NCBI RefSeq assembly: GCF_009730335.1
Contig: NZ_CP046315.1
Coordinates: 1,798,001-1,862,000, forward strand
Reading direction: 5' to 3'
DNA length: 64,000 nt
Source: Schaalia odontolytica
Lineage (GTDB): Bacteria; Actinomycetota; Actinomycetes; Actinomycetales; Actinomycetaceae
In this document: in pieces, positions 1 through 8,093 of the stretch
How positions within the stretch are numbered: the stretch's first letter is position 1
Layout of the letters: every line of letters begins with the position of its first letter
Translations under genes and position numbers: made by a program
Notes under the pieces: model-generated
The model's database searches: none
What the model saw: the letters and a program-made list of their open reading frames with translations, nothing else
What the model was told of the DNA's origin: nothing

Positions 1-36
1 AGCGATCTGCTGCTCGATCTGGGCAATGTGTTCCAC
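1..36 (-). CDS. N-terminal fragment of an unidentified protein, cut by the window edge
   Basis: A GTG codon at 36 on the minus strand is preceded by a good Shine-Dalgarno (GGGAGG at 42-47, 5-nt spacing) and opens a frame that runs off the window, reading (M)EHIAQIEQQIA. Twelve residues are too few to name a family. The Gln/Glu/Ile spacing would suit the start of a helix. The call rests only on the ribosome-binding site and the open frame; it would be divergent from the helicase gene at 290. Confidence 0.35.
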   Translation of the reverse strand, partial: MEHIAQIEQQIA

Positions 37-60
37 AGGAGCCTCCCGGGGTGTCAAAAA

Positions 61-277
61 ACGAGGCCGGGGACGGGTCGCCGCGCCTCGCGCGCTTCGC
101 GGGGCGCACCCGCGCGTTGTAATGGGACTCGTTCATCTTGCCACAGGGCTCCGCGCCCGGCAGGCGACGTCTCGCGACGCGCACGCCCGCGCCTGAGTGC
201 ATGGGGCGCCCCGGCCTCGTCGATGAGCTGCGGGGAGGGCCCGGCGGTGCGGGGACGCAGACGTGGGCGCACTCTGG
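61..277. other. Non-coding upstream region with one copy of the ACGAGGCCGGGG motif
   Basis: The stretch between the partial gene and the helicase promoter is very GC-rich. Positions 61-72 carry ACGAGGCCGGGG preceded by six A residues (55-60/61); read on the minus strand this is a half-stem followed by a T run. No matching opposite arm lies nearby, so it is a half copy of the hairpin family described elsewhere in the window. I see no credible gene here. Confidence 0.4.
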
Positions 278-283
278 GACAAT
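278..283 (+). promoter_or_regulatory. -10 hexamer of a probable leaderless promoter (helicase)
   Basis: GACAAT ends 6 nt before the ATG at 290, and no Shine-Dalgarno is present. That spacing places the transcription start at or next to the start codon. The sensor kinase gene at 37273 has the same GACAAT-N6-ATG arrangement. Confidence 0.5.
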
Positions 284-289
284 GGGGCT

Positions 290-3040
290 ATGAGCGCGAC
301 TTTGAACGAGATCCTGGACGACCTGGAGGACGAGGGCCGTCTGGGCCACGACGACGCCCTGTACGAGGCCTTCGTGTCCTGGGCCGAGGGCACCGGGCGC
401 CCGCTCTACCCCCACCAGGAGGAGGCTCTGGTGGAGATCCTGGCGGGCAACCACGTGATCGCGGCGACCCCCACGGGGTCGGGTAAGTCGATGATCGCGC
501 TCGCCGCACACTTCACGTCGATGGCGCACGGTGGCCGCTCCTACTACACGGCGCCGCTCAAGGCCCTGGTGTCGGAGAAGTTCTTTGACCTCGTGTCCCT
601 GTTCGGCGCGGACAACGTCGGCATGGTGACCGGCGACGTGTCTCTCAACGCCGACGCGCCCATCATCTGCTGTACCGCCGAGATCCTCGCGAATCAGTCG
701 CTGCGCGAGGGGCCCACACTGGACGCGGACATGATCGTCATGGACGAGTTCCACTTCTACGGGGACCGTCAGCGCGGCTGGGCGTGGCAGGTGCCGCTCC
801 TGGAGCTGAGGACCCCGCAGGTGGTGGCGATGAGCGCAACGCTGGGCGACACGACGCGTTTCGAGCGCGCGTGGAAGGAACGCACCGGGCGCGACGTGTC
901 CCTCATCGACGACGCGGAACGCCCCGTGCCCCTCGAGTTCGAGTACGTCGTGGACCGCCTGCCCGACACGGTCGAGCGTCTGCTGGGCGAGGGCCGCTGG
1001 CCCGTCTACATCGTGCACTTCTCCCAGCGCGACGCCGTGGCCACCGCGCAGTGTTTCGACCGTTCCTCGCTGATTTCTCCCGAGCAGAAGAAGGCGATCG
1101 CCGCGCAGCTGGCGGGCGTGTCGTTTACGAAGGGCTTCGGGCAGACCCTCAAGTCGCTGCTGGCTCAGGGCATTGGCGTGCATCACGCGGGCATGCTGCC
1201 GCGCTACCGTCGCCTCGTCGAGCGCCTCACGCAGGCGGGTCTGCTGCCGATCGTGTGCGGCACGGACACCCTGGGGGTCGGCATCAACGTGCCGATTCGC
1301 ACGGTGCTGATGACGTCACTCGTGAAGTACGACGGCCGACGCATGCGCCACGTGAGCGCGCGCGAGTTCCACCAGATCGCGGGCCGCGCAGGCCGCGCAG
1401 GCTTCGACACGGTCGGTTTCGTGCGCGTCCTGGCCCCCGAGCACGAGGTCGACGCCGCCCGTGAGCGCGCACGCCTGAGCGCCGCGCAGGAGGCCGCACG
1501 CGACGCCCGCGAGGCCAAGCGCGCCGCCAAGAAGTCGGCGAAGAAGCGCAAGGGCCCCGGCGAGGGCGAGATCTCGTGGACGCGATCGACGTTCGAGCGC
1601 CTCGTCGATGCGGCTCCCGAGCAGCTCACGAGCCGTTTCGAGATGACGCACGCGATGGTCCTCAACGTGCTGGCCGGTGCGCCTGCGGCCGGGCGTGACC
1701 CGGGTGAGCACCTCGTGTGGCTGGCGCGCAACAACGACGATCCGCCCACGGATCGCAACCCGCACCTGCGCCGCCTGGGTGAGATCTACACGTCGATGAA
1801 GCAGGCGGGCGTCGTTGAGCACGTGTCCTCTGCCGACGCCTCGGCGTCGGGTGAGCCTCGTCTGCGTGCGGCCACCGACCTGCCGGACGACTTCGCGCTC
1901 AACCAGCCGCTCTCTCCCTTCGCGCTGGCGGCGCTCGAGCTCTTGGACCCCGAGTCCCCGACCTTCGCCCTGGACGTCGTCTCGGTCATCGAGTCTGTCC
2001 TAGAGGATCCGCGCCCGCTCCTGTTCGCGCAGGAGAAGGCGGCGCGGGCCGAGGCGGTGGCCGCGATGAAGGCGCAGGGCATGGACTACGACGAGCGCAT
2101 GGCCGCCCTGGAAGAGGTGACGTGGCCGCGCCCGCTGGCCGATCTACTGGGGGAAGCGTTCGCGGTATACCTGCACGCGAACCCGTGGATCGAGGATCAG
2201 GAGATTTCCCCGAAGTCGGTCGTGCGCGAGATGATCGAGAACGCACTGACGTTCACGGGCATCGTGGGCCGCTACGACGTGGGTCGCTCCGAGGGCATCG
2301 TGCTGCGCTACCTGACGGACGCGTACCGAGCGCTGCGCCAGATCGTACCGGACGAGCTGATGACGGACGAGCTCCGTTCGATCATTGCGTGGCTGTCGGC
2401 GCTGATCCGCGCGGTGGACTCCTCGCTGCTGGACGAGTGGGAGGCCATGTCCACGGGCCAGGCCATCCCCGCGTCCGAAGGCGACGGCACCCAGGGCGCG
2501 GAGCTGGCGTTTGGCGCTCGGGAGGACGGGACGGTTCCGTTCAGCGCGAATCGTCACGCGTTCCGCACGGCGATCCGTGGTGCCCTGTTCGAGCGCGTGG
2601 AGGCGATGAGCCGCGACAACGTCGAGGCCTTGGCGCGCCTGGACAAGGCCTCGCGCACCCCGGTAGCCGCACCGTGGGGCGAGGACGAGTGGGACGCGGT
2701 GCTCGAGCGCTACTGGGCGGAGCACGAGTGGATCGGCATCGACCAGCGTGCGCGCGCCCTGTCGCTGTGCTCGCTCAACGAGGCCCCGACCCGCGAGGAC
2801 GTGCTGGAGCTGGCCCCCGCTGTGGTTTCCTCTGATTTCGAGCGCGCCCAGGTGGCGCGCATCGAAGCGATCGCGGACGCGGTCGATCAGGCTGCGGCCG
2901 GCACGTTCTGGCTGGCTACGCAGACCCTGTTCGACTCGGAGGAGGACATGGACTGGCGTATCGTCGCCCTCGTGGACGTGGGAGCCTCGGACGAGGCGAA
3001 CCGCGTCGCCTTGGCGACGGTCACTGTCGGGCCTCGTTAG
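290..3040 (+). CDS. DEAD/DEAH-box helicase, DUF3516 family
   Basis: A 916-residue superfamily 2 helicase, probably acting on RNA in the cytoplasm. The N-terminal half has all core motifs: Q-like YPHQ near 50, Walker A ATPTGSGKS near 70, motif II DEFH, motif III SAT, and motif VI QIAGRAGRAG near 370. A Lys/Arg/Ala-rich linker (about 405-430) joins it to a long C-terminal region typical of the actinobacterial DUF3516 proteins, which resemble Ski2/Mtr4-type helicases in overall plan. I chose ATG 290 over an in-frame GTG at 263 because GACAAT lies 6 nt upstream of it. It converges on the VOC gene with only 4 bp between stops and no visible terminator. Substrate and partners cannot be read from the sequence. 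Confidence 0.9.
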   Translation: MSATLNEILDDLEDEGRLGHDDALYEAFVSWAEGTGRPLYPHQEEALVEILAGNHVIAATPTGSGKSMIALAAHFTSMAHGGRSYYTAPLKALVSEKFFDLVSLFGADNVGMVTGDVSLNADAPIICCTAEILANQSLREGPTLDADMIVMDEFHFYGDRQRGWAWQVPLLELRTPQVVAMSATLGDTTRFERAWKERTGRDVSLIDDAERPVPLEFEYVVDRLPDTVERLLGEGRWPVYIVHFSQRDAVATAQCFDRSSLISPEQKKAIAAQLAGVSFTKGFGQTLKSLLAQGIGVHHAGMLPRYRRLVERLTQAGLLPIVCGTDTLGVGINVPIRTVLMTSLVKYDGRRMRHVSAREFHQIAGRAGRAGFDTVGFVRVLAPEHEVDAARERARLSAAQEAARDAREAKRAAKKSAKKRKGPGEGEISWTRSTFERLVDAAPEQLTSRFEMTHAMVLNVLAGAPAAGRDPGEHLVWLARNNDDPPTDRNPHLRRLGEIYTSMKQAGVVEHVSSADASASGEPRLRAATDLPDDFALNQPLSPFALAALELLDPESPTFALDVVSVIESVLEDPRPLLFAQEKAARAEAVAAMKAQGMDYDERMAALEEVTWPRPLADLLGEAFAVYLHANPWIEDQEISPKSVVREMIENALTFTGIVGRYDVGRSEGIVLRYLTDAYRALRQIVPDELMTDELRSIIAWLSALIRAVDSSLLDEWEAMSTGQAIPASEGDGTQGAELAFGAREDGTVPFSANRHAFRTAIRGALFERVEAMSRDNVEALARLDKASRTPVAAPWGEDEWDAVLERYWAEHEWIGIDQRARALSLCSLNEAPTREDVLELAPAVVSSDFERAQVARIEAIADAVDQAAAGTFWLATQTLFDSEEDMDWRIVALVDVGASDEANRVALATVTVGPR

Positions 3041-3044
3041 GGGC

Positions 3045-3485
3045 CTACTCTCCGCCTTGGGTCTCTGGCGCTCGCCGCTCGCCGATCTCCTGCTGGAGGC
3101 GCACAAGGTAGCCGTCGGGGTCCTGGACCAGGAACTGCCGAACGCCGATCTCGCGCTCGCCCGCCCGATACCACTGTTCTTCGGGTTCGACGAAGATCGG
3201 CCACTGCGCCTGCGTGAGGCGCCGCCACGCGGCGTCCAGATCTTCGACCTGAACCTCGAGGTTGATCCCACGACCAAGCGGTGGCTCAAGGGGGCCGGTC
3301 GCCCACGTCCTCCCGTGGTTGATCTGGTCGAGCATCAGGTGCGCGTTGTCCAAGACGAGGTATCCGAAGCCCTCCTCGGGCCGCTCGTATCGAAGGCAGA
3401 AGCCGACGAGGTCGCACCAAAAGCGGCGCGACGCCTCGTAGTTGGTGACGGCAAGTTCGGGAACAAGCCCGGGTTCGCTGGTCAT
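3045..3485 (-). CDS. VOC-fold protein of the bleomycin-resistance type
   Basis: A 146-residue glyoxalase/bleomycin-binding/dioxygenase (VOC) fold protein. The N-terminus LVPELAVTNYEASRRFWCDLVGF and the C-terminal FLVQDPDGYLVRLQQEIGE are the two beta-alpha-beta-beta-beta halves typical of bleomycin-resistance (Ble/BRP) proteins, which bind glycopeptide drugs as homodimers without catalysis. Length matches that subgroup. No metal-ligand set is obvious, which favours a binding protein over an enzyme. It starts at ATG 3485 with TAGAGT 6 nt upstream (leaderless). Whether it binds bleomycin or another ligand is not shown. Confidence 0.82.
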   Translation of the reverse strand: MTSEPGLVPELAVTNYEASRRFWCDLVGFCLRYERPEEGFGYLVLDNAHLMLDQINHGRTWATGPLEPPLGRGINLEVQVEDLDAAWRRLTQAQWPIFVEPEEQWYRAGEREIGVRQFLVQDPDGYLVRLQQEIGERRAPETQGGE

Positions 3486-3491
3486 GGCCTC

Positions 3492-3497
3492 ACTCTA
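3492..3497 (-). promoter_or_regulatory. -10 hexamer of a probable leaderless promoter (VOC gene)
   Basis: TAGAGT on the minus strand lies 6 nt before ATG 3485, with no Shine-Dalgarno between. Confidence 0.5.
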
Positions 3498-3544
3498 GCG
3501 GCCACCGGGCGCGGGGGCGACTGGGCTGGCTGCCGCACAGCGGG

Positions 3545-4108
3545 TCAGCGGCGGGCGTAGCGTCGTACCTTCTCGACAAATTCGGCGCGGTATTCCGGGG
3601 TGTCCTGCGGATGATCGATCTTGCCAAGGATAAACGTGTCCGTCAGACGAATGCCGACAAAGCCCAGGATCATGTGCTTCCACCGCGTGACCGGACCACC
3701 GAAGAGACGATAGATGAGAGCGGATGCGCGGGAGGTGAGGATCAGCGCCGCGGTCTTGCCCGTCAGCTTCGCCTCGCTCTTGCCGTCGGCGAATCGGTAT
3801 GCGAAGCGCGGGGTGAAAGTACGATCGATGAATCCCTTGAGGATCGCTGGTTCGGCCGACCACCAGATCGGGAAGCTGAAGACGAGGTGATCCGCCCACG
3901 CGATCAGCTCCTGGTAGCGTTCCGGGGCGCTTTCGTCCTCCATGTGCTTGCGGTACCCGTATCGCAGGTTCGGGTCGAAGTCTTCGGTAGCGAGGTCGAT
4001 GGTGCGCACCTCGTGACCGGCTCTGCTTGCCTCTTCGGCGTAGGCGCTCGCCAGCTCCTGGGAGTAACTGGCTACGTCGGGGCTTCCTTGAATAACGAGG
4101 ATCTTCAT
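3545..4108 (-). CDS. NAD(P)H:quinone oxidoreductase-like flavoprotein (flavodoxin-like fold)
   Basis: A 187-residue soluble flavoprotein of the NQO/KefF/MdaB-like family. It opens with MKILVIQGSPDVASYSQ, the beta-strand and phosphate loop that bind FMN/FAD, and carries the conserved FSFPIWWSAEPAILKGFIDRTF segment around residues 77-100 that shapes the active site. Such enzymes reduce quinones or nitro-compounds by two electrons using NAD(P)H. ATG 4108 is chosen because GGAG lies 5-6 nt upstream; an eight-residue longer frame lacks this. A TATAAT hexamer and an AGAC-N5-GTCT dyad lie just upstream, suggesting induced expression. Confidence 0.85.
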   Translation of the reverse strand: MKILVIQGSPDVASYSQELASAYAEEASRAGHEVRTIDLATEDFDPNLRYGYRKHMEDESAPERYQELIAWADHLVFSFPIWWSAEPAILKGFIDRTFTPRFAYRFADGKSEAKLTGKTAALILTSRASALIYRLFGGPVTRWKHMILGFVGIRLTDTFILGKIDHPQDTPEYRAEFVEKVRRYARR

Positions 4109-4126
4109 GATGACTCCTTCACTATC

Positions 4127-4146
4127 AGACACGCGGTCTAATTATA
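4127..4146 (-). promoter_or_regulatory. Promoter -10 (TATAAT) with adjacent AGAC-N5-GTCT dyad
   Basis: On the minus strand TATAAT (4141-4146) is followed at once by the inverted repeat AGAC-N5-GTCT (4127-4139), about 18-31 nt before the quinone reductase start. A perfect TATAAT is rare in this window. A dyad sitting at the start of transcription is a usual place for a TetR- or MarR-type repressor. No candidate regulator is adjacent, and no clear -35 is seen. Confidence 0.45.
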
Positions 4147-4252
4147 CACTTTATGCCTGGACACATCGTTGATCCATCGTTACTGTCGACTATCCTCCGA
4201 GATGCTCATACGATGACAGAACCAGTATTTACAGGAGAATTCTGGCGTTCCT

Positions 4253-4969
4253 TTACGCGCCTTTGAAGCGTTTCGCACCAGTTCGACCGGTTTGTAGGAT
4301 TATCCAGTCGATACCGGCAAAGATGGCCATGAAGAGCAGGGCGCCGATCAGGATCGCGACGATGTTGATCGTCACCTGCACGTAGCCAATGCGCCACACG
4401 TTGACGAAACCGTAGGGGTACTGGTGTGTGAAGGTGCCCCGAATCAGCGTGTACGCCACCCACGTGATCGGGATCAGCAGCGCGCGGCCCAGCGTCGCCC
4501 ACGCAATGCCGCCGCGCGGACCCGCGAGCGCGGCCGTACCCACGAAGGCGGCCGGGACGACGATGTGCTGCAGCGGGTTGGTGACGAGCGCGAAGCCGGA
4601 GAGGACCTCGTAGGGGCCAATCAGCGTCGCGTAGACGATCGCGGTCACGGTGATCATCATGAGCGCACACAGGTGCGTGGCCCTCCCCCACGCCCCGACG
4701 CGGCCTCGGCGCGCGAGGCGGGTCGAGATGATCGCAACCATGATGTTGGACAGCTCGGTGAAGTAGGACAGGCAATTGATGAGGCGCTCGGGCGCGCCCG
4801 CCCAGCCGTGGGCGACACCCGCGAAGAGGCCCTCCTCGACGTAGGTCGGCGCAGCGTATCCATCAAAGGCCGTGATAATAAGAGTGGCGGCGACGCCCGC
4901 CCAGGCGAGAGCAGCGACCACCCAGTAGGCGGCGCGCCCGCGACGGCTCAGTTCAGTCAGCTCAACCAT
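4253..4969 (-). CDS. Pr6Pr family integral membrane protein
   Basis: A 238-residue protein with about six hydrophobic segments, beginning WVVAALAWAGVAATLIITAF near residues 16-35. The conserved FTELSNIMVAI near 70-80 and the HQYPYGFVN segment near 185 are hallmarks of the actinobacterial/firmicute Pr6Pr family, whose function is unknown. It starts at ATG 4969 with GGGAG about 14 nt upstream. It stands alone between the quinone reductase and the toxin-antitoxin pair. Confidence 0.85.
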   Translation of the reverse strand: MVELTELSRRGRAAYWVVAALAWAGVAATLIITAFDGYAAPTYVEEGLFAGVAHGWAGAPERLINCLSYFTELSNIMVAIISTRLARRGRVGAWGRATHLCALMMITVTAIVYATLIGPYEVLSGFALVTNPLQHIVVPAAFVGTAALAGPRGGIAWATLGRALLIPITWVAYTLIRGTFTHQYPYGFVNVWRIGYVQVTINIVAILIGALLFMAIFAGIDWIILQTGRTGAKRFKGA

Positions 4970-5001
4970 GCGATCTCAACTCTCCCGGATGAAAATAGCG
5001 G

Positions 5002-5301
5002 CTATTGAAACAGGTCCGAGTGGGAACCCGTACGAATTGCGGTCACAACGCAGATCTCTGGCTCATCCAGATAGATCAACAACCAATCCGGCCGAATATG
5101 ACATTCGCGGAACCCCGCATAGTCCCCGGTCAAGAGATGATCCCTCCACTGGGGAGGCAACACTTCACCCGCAAGAATGAGATCAATGACCGCTTCGAGC
5201 TCCTTGATAGAAAGCCCTCGTTTGCGGACTCTCTTGAGATCCTTCTTGAATTGACCGGTCATCACAAGGGCACGCTGGCCCCGCTGAGGCTCACTCATCA
5301 T
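5002..5301 (-). CDS. yafQ: YafQ-type toxin (RelE superfamily mRNA interferase)
   Basis: A 99-residue ribosome-dependent endoribonuclease toxin. The residues known to matter in E. coli YafQ are all present: His55 and His68, the Asp72-Trp73 pair, Arg90, His94 and the C-terminal Phe98 (WRDHLL, ECHIRPDW, RTGSHSDLF). It should cleave translated mRNA at the A site when free of its antitoxin. The start is placed at ATG 5301 (or 5298), which overlaps the antitoxin stop; translational coupling fits the lack of a separate Shine-Dalgarno. The toxin looks intact. Confidence 0.9.
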   Translation of the reverse strand: MMSEPQRGQRALVMTGQFKKDLKRVRKRGLSIKELEAVIDLILAGEVLPPQWRDHLLTGDYAGFRECHIRPDWLLIYLDEPEICVVTAIRTGSHSDLFQ

Positions 5302-5569
5302 CGACGTCCGCGAACGCTTGTGCCGCGGACGCGTAACGGGTAGCGGCAACACGCCCTGCGGCAATGTCGCGAGCCTCGCGCATAGCTAGCTCTGTGTCAG
5401 CATTAAAGCGGGGCTGGCGCAAGTCAAAGGGCAAGCCGCCCTCCATGATGGACTTGTGCAAGAAAACATTCACAGCGTCGGTGAGGTTCATACCGAACTG
5501 GGCGTACACCCTCTCAGCTTCTTCCTTCACGCTTGGATCAACGCGCATGTTAAGCGTCGCCGTTTTCAT
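5291..5569 (-). CDS. dinJ: RelB/DinJ family antitoxin
   Basis: A 92-residue antitoxin and first gene of the pair. The N-terminus MKTATLNMRVDPSVKEEAE is a ribbon-helix-helix DNA-binding motif; AQFGMNLTDAVNVFLHKSI and GLPFDLRQP are characteristic of the DinJ branch of RelB. It neutralises the YafQ-type toxin and normally represses the operon by binding a palindrome. I chose ATG 5569 for the Shine-Dalgarno AGGTG and because homology starts there. A perfect AATGTA-N7-TACATT palindrome lies 21 bp upstream. Confidence 0.92.
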   Translation of the reverse strand: MKTATLNMRVDPSVKEEAERVYAQFGMNLTDAVNVFLHKSIMEGGLPFDLRQPRFNADTELAMREARDIAAGRVAATRYASAAQAFADVDDE

Positions 5570-5589
5570 ATCGCCACACCTTTCAGACG

Positions 5590-5608
5590 AATGTAATACA
5601 TCTACATT
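5590..5608. promoter_or_regulatory. Palindromic operator of the toxin-antitoxin operon
   Basis: AATGTA (5590-5595) and TACATT (5603-5608) form a perfect 6-bp inverted repeat with a 7-bp spacer directly upstream of the antitoxin gene. Ribbon-helix-helix antitoxins autoregulate through such sites, so this is the probable DinJ-YafQ operator. The surrounding AT-rich minus-strand sequence (TGTATTAC) could hold the -10. Confidence 0.6.
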
Positions 5609-5627
5609 ACCCTGTGTACCTTTTGTG

Positions 5628-6386
5628 TTACAAGCGCGGCACGGCCTCAATTAGTGCGCGCGTGTAGGGCTCGCGCGGGGCGGACATGATCTGCCGAGTG
5701 TCCCCGGCCTCGACGATGCGCCCCTCTTGCATGACGGCGATACGGTCGCACGTGGAGGCGACGGTCGCCAGGTCGTGGGACACAAGCACGAGGGCCATGC
5801 CCCGTTTGCGCGTGATCGACCCCAGCAGATCCATGACGGAGGCGCGCGTGGACATATCGAGCGCGGAGACCGGCTCATCGGCGATCAGGACGCGCGGGGC
5901 AGGTGCGAGAGCGCGGGCGATCGCGATGCGCTGGCGCTGGCCGCCCGAGAACGAGCCTGGGTACTCCCCCGCGCGCGCCGGGTCGATGCCGACGTCGGTG
6001 AGGACCTCGCGGACGCGAGCACGGGCCTCCTGGCCGCGCGAGACACCCAGGGCGTGGAGCGGTTCCGCGATGGAAGCGCCGATTTTCATCCGCGGATCCA
6101 GGGACGAGAATGGGTCCTGGAAGACAGTCTGGACGCTGCGGCGCAGCGTGCGCATCGATGACTTCGAGGAGGCGCGGATGATCTCGCCGTCCAGCAGCAC
6201 CTCACCGGCACTCGGCGCAAGAAGTCCGAGAAGAATGCGAGCGAGCGTCGTCTTGCCGCTGCCCGACTCGCCGACGAGGGCAACAGACTCGCCCGCGTGT
6301 ACCTCGACGCTCACGTCGTCCAGGCCAGCGTCGCTGCCCGGGTAGCGGAAGGAGACGCCGCGGGCGCTCAGGATCGGCTCACTCAT
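5628..6386 (-). CDS. Oligopeptide ABC importer, ATP-binding protein (OppF/DppF type)
   Basis: A 252-residue ATPase, last gene of the peptide importer operon. Walker A ALVGESGSGKTTLAR near residues 38-50, Q-loop FQDPFSSLDPRM, signature FSGGQRQRIAIARAL, Walker B VLIADEPVSALD and H-loop VLVSHDL are all intact; the QDPFSSLDPRM stretch is specific to the Opp/Dpp subfamily. The ATG at 6386 overlaps the end of the preceding gene (ATGAGTGA), so translation is probably coupled. It should pair with the next gene as a heterodimeric motor at the inner face of the membrane. Confidence 0.92.
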   Translation of the reverse strand: MSEPILSARGVSFRYPGSDAGLDDVSVEVHAGESVALVGESGSGKTTLARILLGLLAPSAGEVLLDGEIIRASSKSSMRTLRRSVQTVFQDPFSSLDPRMKIGASIAEPLHALGVSRGQEARARVREVLTDVGIDPARAGEYPGSFSGGQRQRIAIARALAPAPRVLIADEPVSALDMSTRASVMDLLGSITRKRGMALVLVSHDLATVASTCDRIAVMQEGRIVEAGDTRQIMSAPREPYTRALIEAVPRL

Positions 6387-7275
6387 GGGCGTTCCCTTCG
6401 TTATCGGTCGACGAGGCAGGCTCCCCCTCGCGCTCCCCCGCCTCGCCGGGCGCATGGCCGGGCTGGGAGTCGGGGCGCACGGCACCGATACGCTCGAACA
6501 CGGAGTCAAGTGCGCGCGCGGCGGACGCGATGGAGCGCGCCGAGTCGGAGAGTATGTCCGGTGCCGTGCGGAAGACCTCGACGGGCACGTCATCGGTGAT
6601 GCGGCCGGCGTCCACGACGATGACGCGGTCGGCCATGCGTGCGACGACGGGCAGGTCGTGGCTGATGAACAGGAGGCTGACGCCTCGCTCGCGGGTGACC
6701 TCGTCGAGCAGGTCCAGGACGGTGCGCTGGACGGTGACGTCAAGCGCGGTCGTGGGTTCGTCGGCGATGAGCAGGGAGGGCGACGCTGCGAGCGTCATGG
6801 CCAGGGCGACGCGCTGACGCTGGCCGCCTGAGACCTCGTAGGGGAAGGACCGGGCGATGCGCGCGGGGTCGGGCAGGGCGACTTCAGCGAGCGCGCGCTT
6901 GATGGCCTCGCGCAGTGCGGCGCCTCGCAGGCCGCGGTGGCGGCGCAGCGGCAGCGCGATCTGCTTGCCGAGCCGCATGAGCGGGTCGAGAGAGGTCGCT
7001 GGATCCTGGAACATCATGGAGATCTGCGAGCCGCGCAGCGAGCGCAGTTCCCGCTCAGAGGCCCCCACGAGCTCGCGGCCGTCCCAGCGGATCGAGCCCT
7101 CCACACGGGCGCCCTCGGGCAGCAGTCCCATGATCGCCAGAGACAGCATGGACTTGCCTGAGCCAGAGGACCCGATGATGCCGACGTGCTGGCCGTCGGG
7201 CACCTCCAGGGTGATGCCGCGCAGGATGTGCGCGTCTCCGATCCACACGTTCAAGTCGGTGATGGACAAGCTCAC
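6379..7275 (-). CDS. Oligopeptide ABC importer, ATP-binding protein (OppD/DppD type)
   Basis: A 298-residue ATPase partner of the OppF-like protein. Walker A GSSGSGKSML near residue 37, FQDPATSLDPLMRLGKQ, signature VSGGQRQRVALAM, Walker B LLIADEPTTALDVTVQ and H-loop ISHDLPV are present. It starts with GTG 7275, which overlaps the permease stop (GTGA) and has GGGAGG upstream. The C-terminal 50 residues are Ala/Glu/Ser-rich and replace the Cys-rich iron-sulfur tail seen in some homologues. Confidence 0.92.
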   Translation of the reverse strand: MSLSITDLNVWIGDAHILRGITLEVPDGQHVGIIGSSGSGKSMLSLAIMGLLPEGARVEGSIRWDGRELVGASERELRSLRGSQISMMFQDPATSLDPLMRLGKQIALPLRRHRGLRGAALREAIKRALAEVALPDPARIARSFPYEVSGGQRQRVALAMTLAASPSLLIADEPTTALDVTVQRTVLDLLDEVTRERGVSLLFISHDLPVVARMADRVIVVDAGRITDDVPVEVFRTAPDILSDSARSIASAARALDSVFERIGAVRPDSQPGHAPGEAGEREGEPASSTDNEGNAHE

Positions 7276-8093
7276 TTGGCACCTCCCTGGGTGGGATCGA
7301 CGAGGGAACGCAGGCCGTCGGCCGCAAGATTGGCTCCGAGGACGAAAGCAACGATCGCGAGGCCCGGGGCGATGGCACCCAGGGGCTGCGTCGTGAAGGT
7401 TGCCTGCGCGTCCTGCAGGAGGCGGCCCCAGGAGGCGTTCGGCGGAGGCGCACCGAGTCCCAGATAGGACAGGCCAGCCTCGGCAAGGACGGCGCCGCCC
7501 ACGGTGACGGCCAGGTTCGTGGCCAGGGTCGGCCAGATGTTGGGCAGGACGTGGCGGGTGAGGATTCCCCACGTGGACACGCCGGAGGTGCGAGCGGCCA
7601 GCACGTACTGCTCGGCGAGGACGCGCCGGGCCAGGATACGCGTCAGGCGTGCCACAACGGCCGAGGCGGCCACGCCAATCGCGACGGTGACCGTGGCCAG
7701 GGAAGCGCCAAAGCCCGCGACGATGAGCATCGCGAGGAGGAGCGTCGGGAAGGCGATAAGCACGTCGAGCATGGCCGAAGCCACGTCGTCCACCCACGGG
7801 CGAGCCAACGCGATCGCCAGGCCAACACTCACGCCGATGAGGTCGGCGACCACAACTGCTCCGAGGCCGACGATGAGCGCGATGCGCGCGCCCACCATCA
7901 TGCGCGATGCCAGGTCGTGGCCCAGGCGATCCGTGCCGAGCAGGTGAGCGGCCGAGAAGCCCTCGAGGCGTCCACCACTCGTATCCTCGATCGGATACGG
8001 AAGCCACACGAGCGACACGAGGGCAACGAGCGCGAGCACGCCCACCAGGAGAGCGCCGACGACGAGGGACAGCGGGATGCGGCGGGCTTTCAC
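7272..8093 (-). CDS. Oligopeptide ABC importer, permease (OppC/DppC type)
   Basis: A 273-residue inner-membrane permease with about six transmembrane segments, the first at residues 8-30. The motif HLLGTDRLGHDLASRMMVGARIAL near 50-73 is diagnostic of DppC/OppC, and the EAA-type loop near 165 (AARTSGVSTWGILTRHVLPNI) contacts the ATPase. It overlaps its neighbours at both ends (ATGA at 8090-8093, GTGA at 7272-7275), consistent with a tightly coupled operon. Confidence 0.92.
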   Translation of the reverse strand: MKARRIPLSLVVGALLVGVLALVALVSLVWLPYPIEDTSGGRLEGFSAAHLLGTDRLGHDLASRMMVGARIALIVGLGAVVVADLIGVSVGLAIALARPWVDDVASAMLDVLIAFPTLLLAMLIVAGFGASLATVTVAIGVAASAVVARLTRILARRVLAEQYVLAARTSGVSTWGILTRHVLPNIWPTLATNLAVTVGGAVLAEAGLSYLGLGAPPPNASWGRLLQDAQATFTTQPLGAIAPGLAIVAFVLGANLAADGLRSLVDPTQGGAK

